The position numbers and the translations under genes are program-made. A stretch of DNA of 64,000 nucleotides, taken from NCBI RefSeq assembly GCF_019655855.1, contig NZ_BPFX01000016.1:62001-126000 (forward strand). The letters run 5' to 3'. Below, piece by piece: positions 26,801 through 35,314 of the stretch (positions are counted from its first letter, which is position 1; every line of letters starts with the position of its first letter). This DNA comes from Pseudomonas paralcaligenes. Lineage in GTDB: Bacteria; Pseudomonadota; Gammaproteobacteria; Pseudomonadales; Pseudomonadaceae. The notes below the pieces were generated by a model. That model was not told where the DNA came from. It ran no database searches and saw only the letters and a list, made by a program, of their open reading frames with translations.

Positions 26801-28039
26801 ATGGAAAATTCACCTGCTCTGACGTTCTCTGCCTTCTTTAAAGCGTTTCTCAGAAGGGTATTGAGGCATTGGACACCTATTACTATTGTCCTTGCGCTAC
26901 TGGGTACAGGGATTAGCACGCTTAGTCTGTATACGTTCGGCCAAGCGATCGGTCGGACCGATCTTTTCATGGTCGCCATTGAAGCAAAGTTATCCCTTGG
27001 TGCTTGGCTGCCATTGGTGCTGCTAATCATGGCGTTTTATCTTGTTATCCTAACTGCGACATCCTGGTTCTATGGGCTTTCGGTTTCGATGTTCGATCGG
27101 AGCGGTCCTAGGCTCAACCAGGTAGCCCTTTGGCTATTGGTTCCGCTAATAGTAGGTTTTACGGCCTTTATTATCCTTCTCTTCTTCTTTTCTGAATACT
27201 TAAATGTATCTGTTTCTGTATTTCTAGTTGCTCTTGCTACTGTGCTGGGAATGCTGGTGCTGCTGTACTTTAAAAGCTTTCGCTCATTGGTTGAGATGAG
27301 TAATCGATCAAAGATGCAGGAGCGATTCTTTCTATTATTCCTTGCGCTTGTGCTTGTGTGTACGGTCATCTCCGGCTTTTTCTCTACATCCTTAATTCTT
27401 AAAAATTATGTGGGGGAGGATACGGATGAAGCAGTGAAATTCGTGGCGATTTTCTCCTTGGCAACGTTAGTGCTAAGTTTGGCTCCAGCTTTTGCCTTTT
27501 TTACATTCAAGGGCGATATATACCGGAGGTCGGCATTTGGTTGTGTAATAACTGTGGTGCTGTTCCTGGCTTTCTTGCTGGCTGCACGCGGAGCAATGTC
27601 CAAAATTAGTTACTTGGCAGCAGGCAATTTAGAGATTCGGCAAGATTTTTCTGCCCGCTTTGTCCTCAATGATCACACCAGCCTGGAGGATTTTGACAGT
27701 TTCCTCTGGAGGACCCGACTGACCTCATTCGGTAAGGTGGAAATAGAGGCCTTCCAGTTATTCTCCCTTGGGGACGTACTTCTCTTGTGCCCAAGCGGCT
27801 TGCTAGCAGCGAAACTCCACCAACTGCCTCGCTACACTCGCCAATGCCACCTCACTCGTAACAGCAAGGTCGATCGGAAGCCTCTGCGGCTGCGGTATTC
27901 CGTCCCGACTTGGCAGGATCATGCTAATCGTCTGCTCAACTGGGATGGTCTACGTGGGTATATTGATCAAGCCAAAGATAGCCTTGGCGAGAGCAAGGCG
28001 ATTTTTACAGACAAGGCCCTGGTCGCTGAGAGCCGTTAA
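26801..28039 (+). CDS. Hypothetical multipass membrane protein, AT-rich
   Basis: A 412-residue protein of no family I recognise. Seven or eight hydrophobic helices fill residues 20-265 ('PITIVLALLGTGISTLSLYTF', 'WLPLVLLIMAFYLVILTATS', 'ALWLLVPLIVGFTAFIILLFFF', 'LVLVCTVISGFFSTSLIL'), followed by a soluble C-terminal domain of about 145 residues. The DNA is markedly richer in A+T than the trb genes, with rare codons such as ATA and TTA, indicating a separate origin. From about 27790 the codon use becomes richer in G+C, hinting at a chimeric C-terminus. The ATG at 26801 is chosen because the helices follow it directly; there is no strong ribosome site. Confidence 0.6.
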   Translation: MENSPALTFSAFFKAFLRRVLRHWTPITIVLALLGTGISTLSLYTFGQAIGRTDLFMVAIEAKLSLGAWLPLVLLIMAFYLVILTATSWFYGLSVSMFDRSGPRLNQVALWLLVPLIVGFTAFIILLFFFSEYLNVSVSVFLVALATVLGMLVLLYFKSFRSLVEMSNRSKMQERFFLLFLALVLVCTVISGFFSTSLILKNYVGEDTDEAVKFVAIFSLATLVLSLAPAFAFFTFKGDIYRRSAFGCVITVVLFLAFLLAARGAMSKISYLAAGNLEIRQDFSARFVLNDHTSLEDFDSFLWRTRLTSFGKVEIEAFQLFSLGDVLLLCPSGLLAAKLHQLPRYTRQCHLTRNSKVDRKPLRLRYSVPTWQDHANRLLNWDGLRGYIDQAKDSLGESKAIFTDKALVAESR

Positions 28040-28386
28040 CCTCACGTCAAGGGTAGTGGAAGGATAAACTGCGAGATGGTTGATAATGATGTTGCCAGAG
28101 TCGTCGCCCCGCAAATCACTCCATCTCCCGCGCCAGCAGAAGGTGGCGGCTTATGACGGTAAAAGCGACGGTAAGGCTCTTAATCGATTACAGCCGATCC
28201 CTTTAGTCATGCGAGTTCAGGCGATCTATTGATGATCGAGTGAGGGGCCGGCGGGCAAGGGTATCAGAGCGGCCTCTATGCCGAGCGCCAGCGGAGGCAC
28301 CCTCGCCTTGACCGCAAGCAAAGCCCGTCTCAATTGGCGGGCTTTGCTTTATGTGAAGACGGAGATTATGTGCACTAGGCACAGGC
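28040..28386. other. Non-coding stretch after the membrane protein gene
   Basis: This 347-base gap holds no convincing gene. Two tiny overlapping open frames (ATG at 28076 and ATG at 28154) have coding-like composition but are under 30 codons and unsupported. The right part carries the terminator described separately. It may contain element-end sequence, but no known attachment core was recognised. Confidence 0.4.
28318..28350 (+). terminator. Rho-independent terminator
   Basis: A perfect 10-base stem: GCAAAGCCCG at 28318-28327 and CGGGCTTTGC at 28338-28347, with a 10-base loop and a short T-run. It lies downstream of the membrane protein gene and convergent with the toxin-antitoxin operon, so it ends rightward transcription of the module. 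Confidence 0.75.
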
Positions 28387-28689
28387 TTAGATGATGGCCT
28401 GCAAGCCCTTGTCGGCGATTACGTTGAGCAGCTTGAGCGCTGGACCTGCTGGACGGGTATCACCTTGTTCCCACTTGCGCACTGTCGATGCCGAGGTGTG
28501 CAAATGAAGAGCGAACACTGGCTGGCTGAACTTTAAGGATTCGCGCAGGCGTTTGATATCTGCAGCGCTGAACTCCCGTACTGGCGGCGGGCAGATTGAG
28601 TCGAACTCGCGCATTGTCACCTTGTCGATCGCTCCTGCTTCGTGGAGCTTAGCTAGGTCGTCACGCAGGGACTCAATGATCTTGCTCAC
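28387..28689 (-). CDS. HTH antitoxin (HigA/NadS-like)
   Basis: A 100-residue DNA-binding protein with a C-terminal helix-turn-helix ('LRESLKFSQPVFALHLHTSASTVRKWEQGDTRPAGPALKLL') of the type found in HigA-like antitoxins and the NadS family. I place the start at a GTG (28689) with GGAGG six bases upstream; no ATG precedes the conserved region in frame. It overlaps the toxin gene by 17 bases. In this arrangement the antitoxin neutralises the toxin and represses the operon through a palindrome upstream of the toxin. Confidence 0.82.
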   Translation of the reverse strand: MSKIIESLRDDLAKLHEAGAIDKVTMREFDSICPPPVREFSAADIKRLRESLKFSQPVFALHLHTSASTVRKWEQGDTRPAGPALKLLNVIADKGLQAII

Positions 28690-29056
28690 AATGCACCTCC
28701 AATAACACGCCTGCATGTAGCGCCTTCGACAAGGCTTCGGCGGATAGCTCAAGAAGCAATTTGCCTGCGAATTGCAGCGCCTTCTTCTCGTCCTGAGTGA
28801 TGTTTGCCTTGTCGCTCTTGGGGAACCCATGCAGGAACACGTAGCGACTGCCGATTCGAGCCGATAGCAGGGTGCGGTAACCACCGCTTTTGCCCCCGCC
28901 GGGACGAGCAACCCGCTTCTTGTACAGGAAACCACCCAAGTCCGCGTCAATCAGGCCGCTTTCCATCTCCTGAGCTGCTTTGCACAAGGCAGTGTCGGGC
29001 AGCTTTTCGCTTGCTTGCCAACGTGCAAAGTCCTTCCGCTTGAGAATACGGGGCAT
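28673..29056 (-). CDS. RelE/HigB-like toxin
   Basis: A 127-residue basic protein of the RelE/HigB superfamily (COG4737 type), with 'MPRILKRKDFARWQ', 'FLYKKRVARPGGGKSGGYRTLLS' and 'SRYVFLHGFPKSDKANI'. Relatives cleave ribosome-bound mRNA. The toxin-first order matches higBA. The ATG at 29056 has GGAG a few bases upstream and lies just after the operator palindrome. Position at the edge of a conjugative module suggests an addiction function for the element. Confidence 0.82.
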   Translation of the reverse strand: MPRILKRKDFARWQASEKLPDTALCKAAQEMESGLIDADLGGFLYKKRVARPGGGKSGGYRTLLSARIGSRYVFLHGFPKSDKANITQDEKKALQFAGKLLLELSAEALSKALHAGVLLEVHCEQDH

Positions 29057-29068
29057 CTGAGTCTCCAG

Positions 29069-29091
29069 ACTATACCCGTTGCGGGTATAGT
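29069..29091 (-). promoter_or_regulatory. Operator palindrome of the toxin-antitoxin operon
   Basis: A perfect inverted repeat with 10-base arms: ACTATACCCG and CGGGTATAGT separated by TTG. It begins 13 bases upstream of the toxin start. On the transcribed strand TATAGT within the right arm could serve as the -10 box, so antitoxin binding would block transcription directly. This is the expected autoregulatory site. Confidence 0.65.
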
Positions 29092-30036
29092 TTTCTAGGT
29101 GCTTGCGTGTAGTGCGGTCGGGGAAGACCGACGTGACAGTGTCACGGGACGCAGCCCTGAACAACCTGCTCCAGCGTGCTTGATCGTAGCTGTTGATCCT
29201 GCTGTGGCGTGCTTCAGAAGGGGTTGGCGAAGGTCATCCAAATACGCCAACACACGCCTAGATATGGCCTGATTTGATTGGGTGTTTTATGGGGCAATTC
29301 TGGGGCAAATTGTCCGCCAAAACATGCCATTTCAGGCCCATTTCGCGCTCGGTCGCAGTCGAGCGTATGTTTTGTAAACTATTGAAAATAAAAGACTTAA
29401 ATCTGGATCTCTGGTCGTGTCTCAGTGGTTCTCTATCACAATCGGGGTGTGGGCGGAGAGATCAGAGTTTTCCTTGGCCATCAGTCGCTTACAGAAATCC
29501 ATGAAAGTGGTGGGGCAGGCATTGGCGGCGCTGGTCGGCCTGGAGGATGCCCGCATGGCGATGGCGAAGATTATCACGCCCCACCGGGCGCCAGCAGATG
29601 AACGGTTGTGTTCCGTGCGTCAGACCGCAGCTGTCATTTATGGCGTAGAAGGACGGCATTCTTGGCCGCCATATAAGGCGTTTCGCTTGTCTGGGACGGG
29701 GTTTCGAGACGGTGGTACAGCCCGACAGATGGTCCTGGGCTTTGTGAACCATTTATCAATCCGGCGTCCAACAGGGGGTGGTTAAGGACGATCCTAAAGT
29801 GACGTGATTGGGGTCGGCCTATCGAGCGGTGGGTCGGCCACTTTTTATGGACGACTCCGCGATCTCAGTCGTGATGGATGTTCCCCTTCTTCTTCTGAAT
29901 ACCTTCCCAATCCTGTTTCATCGCGCGCTGCACCGTCGTGGTGTTGCGAACGACATCCGAATAATCCTGATCCGACTGAAATCATCGCCGCCCGTGGTGT
30001 AGGGTTGGTGCTCCCGTCCGTTTTACCGGAGAGCCC
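29092..30036. other. Gene-poor junction between toxin-antitoxin and cinA
   Basis: About 945 bases without a convincing complete gene. Visible are an 11-base tandem 'ATGGGGCAATTC/CTGGGGCAAATT' at 29289-29311, an inverted GGCCTGA/TCAGGCC pair at 29266-29338, and a coding-like fragment on the minus strand at 29865-29981. A plus-strand frame at 29417-29785 is open but has no recognisable features. The stretch probably contains the boundary between the mobile region and the chromosomal backbone. Confidence 0.5.
29865..29981 (-). pseudogene. Possible 3' fragment of a lost gene
   Basis: An open stretch of 38 codons ending in TGA whose product ends '...VVRNTTTVQRAMKQDWEG', then a lysine-rich tail. 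The amino-acid pattern looks like a genuine protein C-terminus, but the frame is closed upstream by a stop. It could be what remains of a gene cut by insertion or deletion upstream of cinA. No family identified. Confidence 0.25.
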
Positions 30037-30537
30037 ATGGACCCCATCACCCGCCAGGCCGAGATGCTGGGTGCGCAGCTCCTGCGCCTGAAGGCCCAGG
30101 TCAGCACCGCCGAGTCCTGCACCGGCGGCGGCATCGCCGAGGCCATCACCCGCATCGCCGGCAGCTCCGCCTGGTTCGAGGCCGGCTATGTCACCTATTC
30201 CAATGCTCAGAAGTCCGCCCAGCTGGGCGTGCCCGAAGAACTGTTTCCACGGGTCGGCGCCGTCAGCCGCGAGGTGGTCGAGGCGATGGCCCGGGGGGCG
30301 CAAAGCCGCAGCGGGGCGCGTTTCGCCGTGGCGGTGAGCGGTATCGCGGGGCCGGGGGGCGGTTCGGTGGAAAAGCCGGTCGGCACCGTCTGGCTGGCCT
30401 GGGCCGACGGCGAGCGGCGCTTCGCCGAGCGTTGCCTGTTCAGCGGTGATCGCGAGTCGGTGCGCCGGCAGACGGTGCAACGGGCGCTGGACGGACTGCT
30501 CCGACTGACGGCTGGAGAAAATCCCCTGCAGGGGTAG
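30037..30537 (+). CDS. pncC: CinA C-terminal domain protein, nicotinamide-nucleotide amidase
   Basis: A 166-residue single-domain CinA/PncC protein with 'STAESCTGGGIAEAIT', 'WFEAGYVTYSNAQK' and 'FAVAVSGIAGPGGGSVEKPVGTVWLAW'. The family deamidates nicotinamide mononucleotide to nicotinic acid mononucleotide in the pyridine nucleotide cycle. It lies directly upstream of recA, the conserved Pseudomonas order, usually with mutS further upstream. Here mutS is not adjacent; the conjugation module and debris lie there instead. Confidence 0.93.
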   Translation: MDPITRQAEMLGAQLLRLKAQVSTAESCTGGGIAEAITRIAGSSAWFEAGYVTYSNAQKSAQLGVPEELFPRVGAVSREVVEAMARGAQSRSGARFAVAVSGIAGPGGGSVEKPVGTVWLAWADGERRFAERCLFSGDRESVRRQTVQRALDGLLRLTAGENPLQG

Positions 30538-30562
30538 GCGACTGACTTGCCTTGTGGAATAC

Positions 30563-30582
30563 TACTGTCTACTTATACAGTT
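30563..30582 (+). promoter_or_regulatory. LexA (SOS) box of recA
   Basis: CTG at 30565-30567 and CAG at 30578-30580 are separated by exactly ten A/T-rich bases (TCTACTTATA), in the context TACTG...CAGTT. This is the LexA consensus. A TTGCCT at 30547-30552 with TACTTA 17 bases later could be the promoter, so LexA would cover the -10 region. It lies 43 bases before the recA start. Confidence 0.85.
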
Positions 30583-30624
30583 GTTGGCGAGCGACAGGCT
30601 CCCTTTGATCACGTGAGGATGGAA

Positions 30625-31671
30625 ATGGACGAGAACAAGAAGCGCGCGTTGGCGGCTGCCTTGGGCCAGATCGAGAAGCAGTTCGGCAAGGGTGCCGTGA
30701 TGCGCATGGGCGACCACGAGCGTCAGGCCATCCCGGCCATTTCCACCGGCTCTCTCGGCCTCGACATCGCGCTCGGCATCGGCGGCCTGCCGAAGGGCCG
30801 TATCGTCGAGATCTACGGCCCGGAATCCTCCGGCAAGACCACCCTGACCCTGTCGGTGATCGCCGAGGCCCAGAAGGCTGGCGCCACCTGCGCCTTCGTC
30901 GATGCCGAACACGCGCTGGACCCGGACTACGCCGGCAAGCTGGGCGTCAATGTCGACGACCTGCTGGTGTCCCAGCCGGACACCGGTGAGCAGGCCCTGG
31001 AAATCACCGACATGCTGGTGCGCTCCAATGCGGTGGACGTGATCATCGTCGACTCTGTGGCTGCGCTGGTACCCAAGGCCGAAATCGAAGGCGAGATGGG
31101 CGATGCCCACGTCGGCCTGCAGGCCCGCCTAATGAGCCAGGCGCTGCGCAAGATCACCGGCAACATCAAGAACGCCAACTGTCTGGTCATCTTTATCAAC
31201 CAGATCCGCATGAAGATCGGCGTGATGTTCGGCAACCCGGAAACCACCACTGGCGGCAACGCCCTCAAGTTCTACGCCTCGGTGCGCCTGGACATCCGCC
31301 GTACCGGCGCGGTGAAGGAAGGCGATGAGGTGGTCGGCAGCGAGACCCGCGTCAAGGTGGTGAAGAACAAGGTGGCCCCGCCGTTCCGCCAGGCCGAATT
31401 CCAGATCATGTACGGCAAGGGCATCTACCGTACCGGCGAGATCATCGATCTGGGCGTGCAGCTCGGCCTGGTGGAGAAGTCCGGCGCCTGGTACAGCTAC
31501 CAGAGCAACAAGATCGGTCAGGGCAAGGCGAATGCTGCCAAGTATCTGGAAGACAATCCGGAAATCGGCGGCGCCATCGAGAAGATCATCCGCGACAAGC
31601 TGCTGGTGTCCAGTTCCGCCGGCCGCACGGTCGAGGAAAACGAGGACGACCTCGTCGAAGCCGGCTCCTGA
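30625..31671 (+). CDS. recA: Recombinase RecA
   Basis: A 348-residue RecA. It begins '[20 protein letters not shown]' as in other pseudomonads. Walker A is 'GPESSGKTT' near residues 66-74, followed by the '[15 protein letters not shown]' region and the DNA-binding loops around '[20 protein letters not shown]' and '[15 protein letters not shown]'. RecA catalyses strand exchange and activates LexA cleavage. GAGGA lies five bases upstream of this ATG; another ATG two codons earlier is possible. It is preceded by a LexA box and followed by recX. Confidence 0.98.
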   Translation: MDENKKRALAAALGQIEKQFGKGAVMRMGDHERQAIPAISTGSLGLDIALGIGGLPKGRIVEIYGPESSGKTTLTLSVIAEAQKAGATCAFVDAEHALDPDYAGKLGVNVDDLLVSQPDTGEQALEITDMLVRSNAVDVIIVDSVAALVPKAEIEGEMGDAHVGLQARLMSQALRKITGNIKNANCLVIFINQIRMKIGVMFGNPETTTGGNALKFYASVRLDIRRTGAVKEGDEVVGSETRVKVVKNKVAPPFRQAEFQIMYGKGIYRTGEIIDLGVQLGLVEKSGAWYSYQSNKIGQGKANAAKYLEDNPEIGGAIEKIIRDKLLVSSSAGRTVEENEDDLVEAGS

Positions 31672-31687
31672 TCACGGGCGCTGAAAC

Positions 31688-32152
31688 GTGACCGGCATGC
31701 TCGATACCCCGGTTGCCGTGCGCCGCGCTGCGATGGACCTGCTGGCCCGGCGCGAGCATGGCCGGGTCGAGCTGAGCCGCAAATTGCGTCAGCGCGGCGC
31801 CTCGCAGGAACTGATCGACGGCGCCCTCGACCAACTGGCGGCAGAGGGGCTGCTGTCGGAGGCTCGCTATCTGGAGAGCTTCGTCGCGAGCCGCGGCCGC
31901 GCCGGATATGGTCCCGCGCGGATACGCGAAGAGCTGGCCCAGCGTGGCCTGCCCAGGCCCGATATCGAACAGGCGCTCGGCGAGGCAGGGATCGACTGGG
32001 GCGAGCAATTGCGAGAGTTGTGGTTGCGCAGGTTCTCCGGTCAGTTGCCGGCGGACATGCGCGAGAAGGCCAGGCAGGCGCGTTTCCTGGCCTACCGAGG
32101 TTTTTCCCAGGAACAGATCGGCCGCCTGTTGCGCGGTGCCAGCCTGGACTGA
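31688..32152 (+). CDS. recX: RecA regulator RecX
   Basis: A 154-residue all-helical protein of the RecX family: '[26 protein letters not shown]', '[27 protein letters not shown]' and '[16 protein letters not shown]'. RecX binds RecA filaments and limits their activity. It starts 16 bases after recA with a GTG (31688) or an ATG three codons later. A strong terminator closes the unit. Confidence 0.95.
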   Translation: MTGMLDTPVAVRRAAMDLLARREHGRVELSRKLRQRGASQELIDGALDQLAAEGLLSEARYLESFVASRGRAGYGPARIREELAQRGLPRPDIEQALGEAGIDWGEQLRELWLRRFSGQLPADMREKARQARFLAYRGFSQEQIGRLLRGASLD

Positions 32153-32161
32153 TTTCCCCTT

Positions 32162-32199
32162 GAGCCCGGAGCGTTCCCCTCTCCGGGCTCCGTTTTTTT
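32162..32199 (+). terminator. Rho-independent terminator of recA-recX
   Basis: Perfect 10-base stem GAGCCCGGAG/CTCCGGGCTC (32162-32171 and 32181-32190), nine-base loop, followed by CG and seven T. It begins nine bases after the recX stop. Confidence 0.92.
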
Positions 32200-32292
32200 C
32201 ATCAGCGCGGTTCCCTTTTTTCCGTCTCGCCTGGCTCCAGATGCAGAAGGGCGATTTCGCCCACTCGCTCACGCAGACCCAGGGGAATTTCC

Positions 32293-34770
32293 ATGCGCAT
32301 CACCCATACTCAACGCCCGGCCTCCCAGGCCCTGCGCCGCGCCATTCGTGCCGCCGCGCTGGCCATGCCGCTGGCCGCCCTGCAACCGGCCCTGGCCGGC
32401 CTGGCCCACGCCGCCGACGCGGAGCACAGCCTGCGCAGCTACGACATCCCGGCCGGCCCGCTGTCCGGCGCCCTCAGCCGCTTTGCCGGCGAGGCGCGCA
32501 TCTTGCTGGCAGTAGACGGCCAGCTGACCGCCGGCAAGCGCACCGCTGGCCTGCAGGGCCAGTATTCGGTGGACGAGGGTCTGGCCCAACTGCTGCGCGG
32601 CAGCGACCTGCAGGTGGTGCGCGACGCCAGCGGCGGCTACTCGCTGACCCCGCTGGCCGAGGGCGCCAGCATGGCCCTGCCGGCGACCCTGATCGACAGC
32701 TTCGCCCTGGGCAACGCCCTGGGCAGCATGGACGGCTACAACGCCACCCACAGCAGCGTGGCGACCAAGACCAGCAAGGAACTGGTGAAGACTACCCAGG
32801 CCGTGTCCGTGGTGACCCGCGAGCAGGTCGAGCGACAGGGCTCGCGCACCGTCGCCGAGGCCACCCGCTACACCGCCGGCGTGCTCACCAATCCCTACGG
32901 CAACACCCACCGCTACGACTACCTAGCCATGCGCGGGATCAACGATGGCTCGGTGGACAACATCGTCATCGACGGCCTGAAGTCCATGGGCGACCCGGGT
33001 TCCTTCACCAGCCTGCAGATCGACCCCTACTTCATCGAGCGCATCGACGTGCTCAAGGGGCCGTCCTCGGTGCTCTACGGGCGCAGCAACCCGGGCGGCC
33101 TGGCGGCGCTGACCACCAAGCGCCCGGACTTCGAGCAGGCTGCCCGCATCGACCTGTCCTACGGCAGCCACGACTACAAGCAGACCGCCTTCGACGTGAC
33201 CGGTCCGATCAGCGACCGCGTCGCCTACCGGGTGGTCGGCCTGGCCAAGGATTCCGACGTGCAGGTCGACCACGTCGAGGAGACCCGCTACGCGCTGATG
33301 CCCAGCCTGGCGCTGAACCTCGACGACGACACCCTGCTCAACCTCTACGCCTACCTGCAGCACGAGCCGAACGGCGGCTACCACGGCAGCGTGCCGGCCT
33401 CCGGCACTCTGCACAAGCGTGATGGCGAGCGCATCTCCGGCAGCTTCTTCGAGGGTGACCCGGCCATCGAGGAATTCACCCGCACCCAGCAGATGCTGGG
33501 CTACGAGCTGGAGCATCGCTTCGACGATACCTGGAGCGCGCGGCAGAACTTCCGTTACCTGGACGCCAGCACCGAGAACAGCCAGGTCTGGGCCAACGGC
33601 TACCTGGGCGGCGACAGCAACGAGCTGTACCGCGGCTACAGTGGTGGCGAGGAGCAGCTGCACGCCTGGATCGTCGACAACATGCTGCAGGCCGACTTCG
33701 CCACCGGCGCGGCGCAACACACGGTGGTGGCCGGCCTCGACTACCAGTACTCGAAGAACAAGGTGCGCTACGAACGCGACTACAGCAGCGTCGGCCCGAT
33801 CGACGTGTTCGACCCGGTCTACCGTCGCAACGACCTGGCCGGCCTGGCCACCGTCAGCGATGCCCTGCGCCGCCAGAAGCAGGCCGGCCTGTACCTCCAG
33901 GACCTGGTCGAGCTGGGCGGCTGGAACCTCAGCGTCGGCCTGCGCCAGGACTGGTACGACGTGTCTATCGACGACGGCCGGCAGAACACCAAGGACGCCA
34001 ACACCGGCGAGAAGCTCAGTGGCCACGCCGGCGTGCTCTACGCCTTCGACAACGGCCTGTCGCCGTACCTGAGCTACTCCACCTCGTTCAACCCGACCTC
34101 GAACTACTCCGACGGCGCGCAGATCCTCAAGCCGACCACCGGTGAGCAGTGGGAGGCCGGCCTGAAGTTCCAGCCGCCGGGCACCGACGACCTGTACACC
34201 CTGTCGTTCTTCACCATCGAGATGGAGAACCTGTTCGCCAAGGAGAACAGCTTCACCGACAGCTACGAGTACAAGGGCGTCGGCGGCATCGATTCACGCG
34301 GCGTGGAGCTGGAGGCGCGGGTGCGGGTCACCGACAATCTGCAACTGATGGGCAGCTACACCTACAACGACGTGGAGTACAGCAAGTCCTACTTCGTCTT
34401 CGACGCCCTCGGCGGCGTGGTCGACGCCAAGGGCCACACGCCGTACCAGACCCCCGAGCAGATGGCCAGCCTGTGGGCCGACTACGCCTTCAGGGAGGGC
34501 CCGCTGGCCGGCCTGACCCTCGGCGCCGGCGCGCGCTACGTGGGTGAGAGCTACGGCAGCGACCTGAACGACTTCGAGGTGCCGTCCTACACCCTGTTCG
34601 ACGCGGCGATCGGCTACGACCTGAGCCACGTCGGCCTGGCGGGCACCTCGGTGCGGGTCAACGCCAACAACCTCACCGACGAGTACTACGTGGCGTCCTG
34701 CTACTCGGAAACCGCCTGCTACCTGGGCGAGGAGCGCACCGTGGTGGCCACCGTCACCCAGAAATTCTGA
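32293..34770 (+). CDS. TonB-dependent siderophore receptor with STN domain
   Basis: An 825-residue outer-membrane receptor. A long signal peptide runs to about residue 40 ('LAHAADAEH'), then an N-terminal STN signalling domain (about 48-112), the plug ('SVVTREQVERQGSRTVAEATRY' to about 300) and a 22-strand barrel ending in phenylalanine ('VTQKF'). It resembles FoxA/FhuA/FpvA-type ferric siderophore receptors. The STN domain implies signalling to a FecR-type anti-sigma factor, but none is adjacent. No clear Fur box was seen in the 90 bases before it. The ligand is unknown. Confidence 0.92.
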   Translation: MRITHTQRPASQALRRAIRAAALAMPLAALQPALAGLAHAADAEHSLRSYDIPAGPLSGALSRFAGEARILLAVDGQLTAGKRTAGLQGQYSVDEGLAQLLRGSDLQVVRDASGGYSLTPLAEGASMALPATLIDSFALGNALGSMDGYNATHSSVATKTSKELVKTTQAVSVVTREQVERQGSRTVAEATRYTAGVLTNPYGNTHRYDYLAMRGINDGSVDNIVIDGLKSMGDPGSFTSLQIDPYFIERIDVLKGPSSVLYGRSNPGGLAALTTKRPDFEQAARIDLSYGSHDYKQTAFDVTGPISDRVAYRVVGLAKDSDVQVDHVEETRYALMPSLALNLDDDTLLNLYAYLQHEPNGGYHGSVPASGTLHKRDGERISGSFFEGDPAIEEFTRTQQMLGYELEHRFDDTWSARQNFRYLDASTENSQVWANGYLGGDSNELYRGYSGGEEQLHAWIVDNMLQADFATGAAQHTVVAGLDYQYSKNKVRYERDYSSVGPIDVFDPVYRRNDLAGLATVSDALRRQKQAGLYLQDLVELGGWNLSVGLRQDWYDVSIDDGRQNTKDANTGEKLSGHAGVLYAFDNGLSPYLSYSTSFNPTSNYSDGAQILKPTTGEQWEAGLKFQPPGTDDLYTLSFFTIEMENLFAKENSFTDSYEYKGVGGIDSRGVELEARVRVTDNLQLMGSYTYNDVEYSKSYFVFDALGGVVDAKGHTPYQTPEQMASLWADYAFREGPLAGLTLGAGARYVGESYGSDLNDFEVPSYTLFDAAIGYDLSHVGLAGTSVRVNANNLTDEYYVASCYSETACYLGEERTVVATVTQKF

Positions 34771-34774
34771 GGCG

Positions 34775-35194
34775 TCACTCCAGGCCGGTGAAGGCCGGCG
34801 CGTTGTCGCGATAGTAGTGCAGGGCGTCGACGAAGCGCTCCGCCTGGTGGCGGTCGGCCACGCGGAATTCGCGGAGCAGGTCGCCGCCGGGGCCGTTCAG
34901 GCGTACCCGGTAGCCGCGCAGGGCATGGTCCAGGGAGATGGTGTCGAGCGAGTTGAAGTAGATGCGCTCGCGGATGTCCTGTGGCGTGCCGACCGCCTCG
35001 TGCTCGTCGCGAAAGCCCAGGAATCGGCTGTCCAGGTAGGCAGAGTCGGGGCTGCGGGCGGCGGGCTGCTGCAGTGCCACCTCGGTGATGACCGCGTAGG
35101 CCTCGCGTTCGGAAATGGGCTGTGGCCGATAGTCCTCGCGGGTCACGCAGCCGGCCACGAGGCAGGTGACGAGGGCGATCCAGATAGCGCGCAT
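34775..35194 (-). CDS. Small putative lipoprotein
   Basis: A 139-residue exported protein with a lipobox ('TCLVAGC', Cys16). The remainder has no motif I recognise. It ends four bases from the convergent receptor gene. Residues such as 'IYFNSLDTISLDHALRGYRVRLNGPGGDLLREF' suggest a small beta-rich periplasmic domain. It starts at ATG 35194 with GGAG upstream and is probably an independent gene. Confidence 0.75.
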   Translation of the reverse strand: MRAIWIALVTCLVAGCVTREDYRPQPISEREAYAVITEVALQQPAARSPDSAYLDSRFLGFRDEHEAVGTPQDIRERIYFNSLDTISLDHALRGYRVRLNGPGGDLLREFRVADRHQAERFVDALHYYRDNAPAFTGLE

Positions 35195-35314
35195 GGCGTG
35201 TTCTCCCTGGCAGCGTGATCGGATGCGCCGGTCCCCCGAACCGGCCTGGCGTCGGCGGCCATCCGCTGCCAAGATGGCGCCCCGACTTCCCCCGAAAACC
35301 TTCCTGGACCCTCC

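Noticed and set aside
28076..28210. Two tiny overlapping open frames after the membrane protein gene
   Set aside because: Each is under 30 codons with no homology I can recognise. They may be decayed coding sequence but cannot be supported as genes.
29417..29785. Plus-strand 122-codon open frame between the toxin-antitoxin pair and cinA
   Set aside because: No ribosome site, no recognisable motif and inconsistent codon use. It is treated as part of the non-coding junction.
30601..30624. Longer RecA with N-terminal extension from upstream in-frame starts
   Set aside because: The extension covers the LexA box and promoter region and is absent from known RecA proteins. The start at 30625 matches the family.
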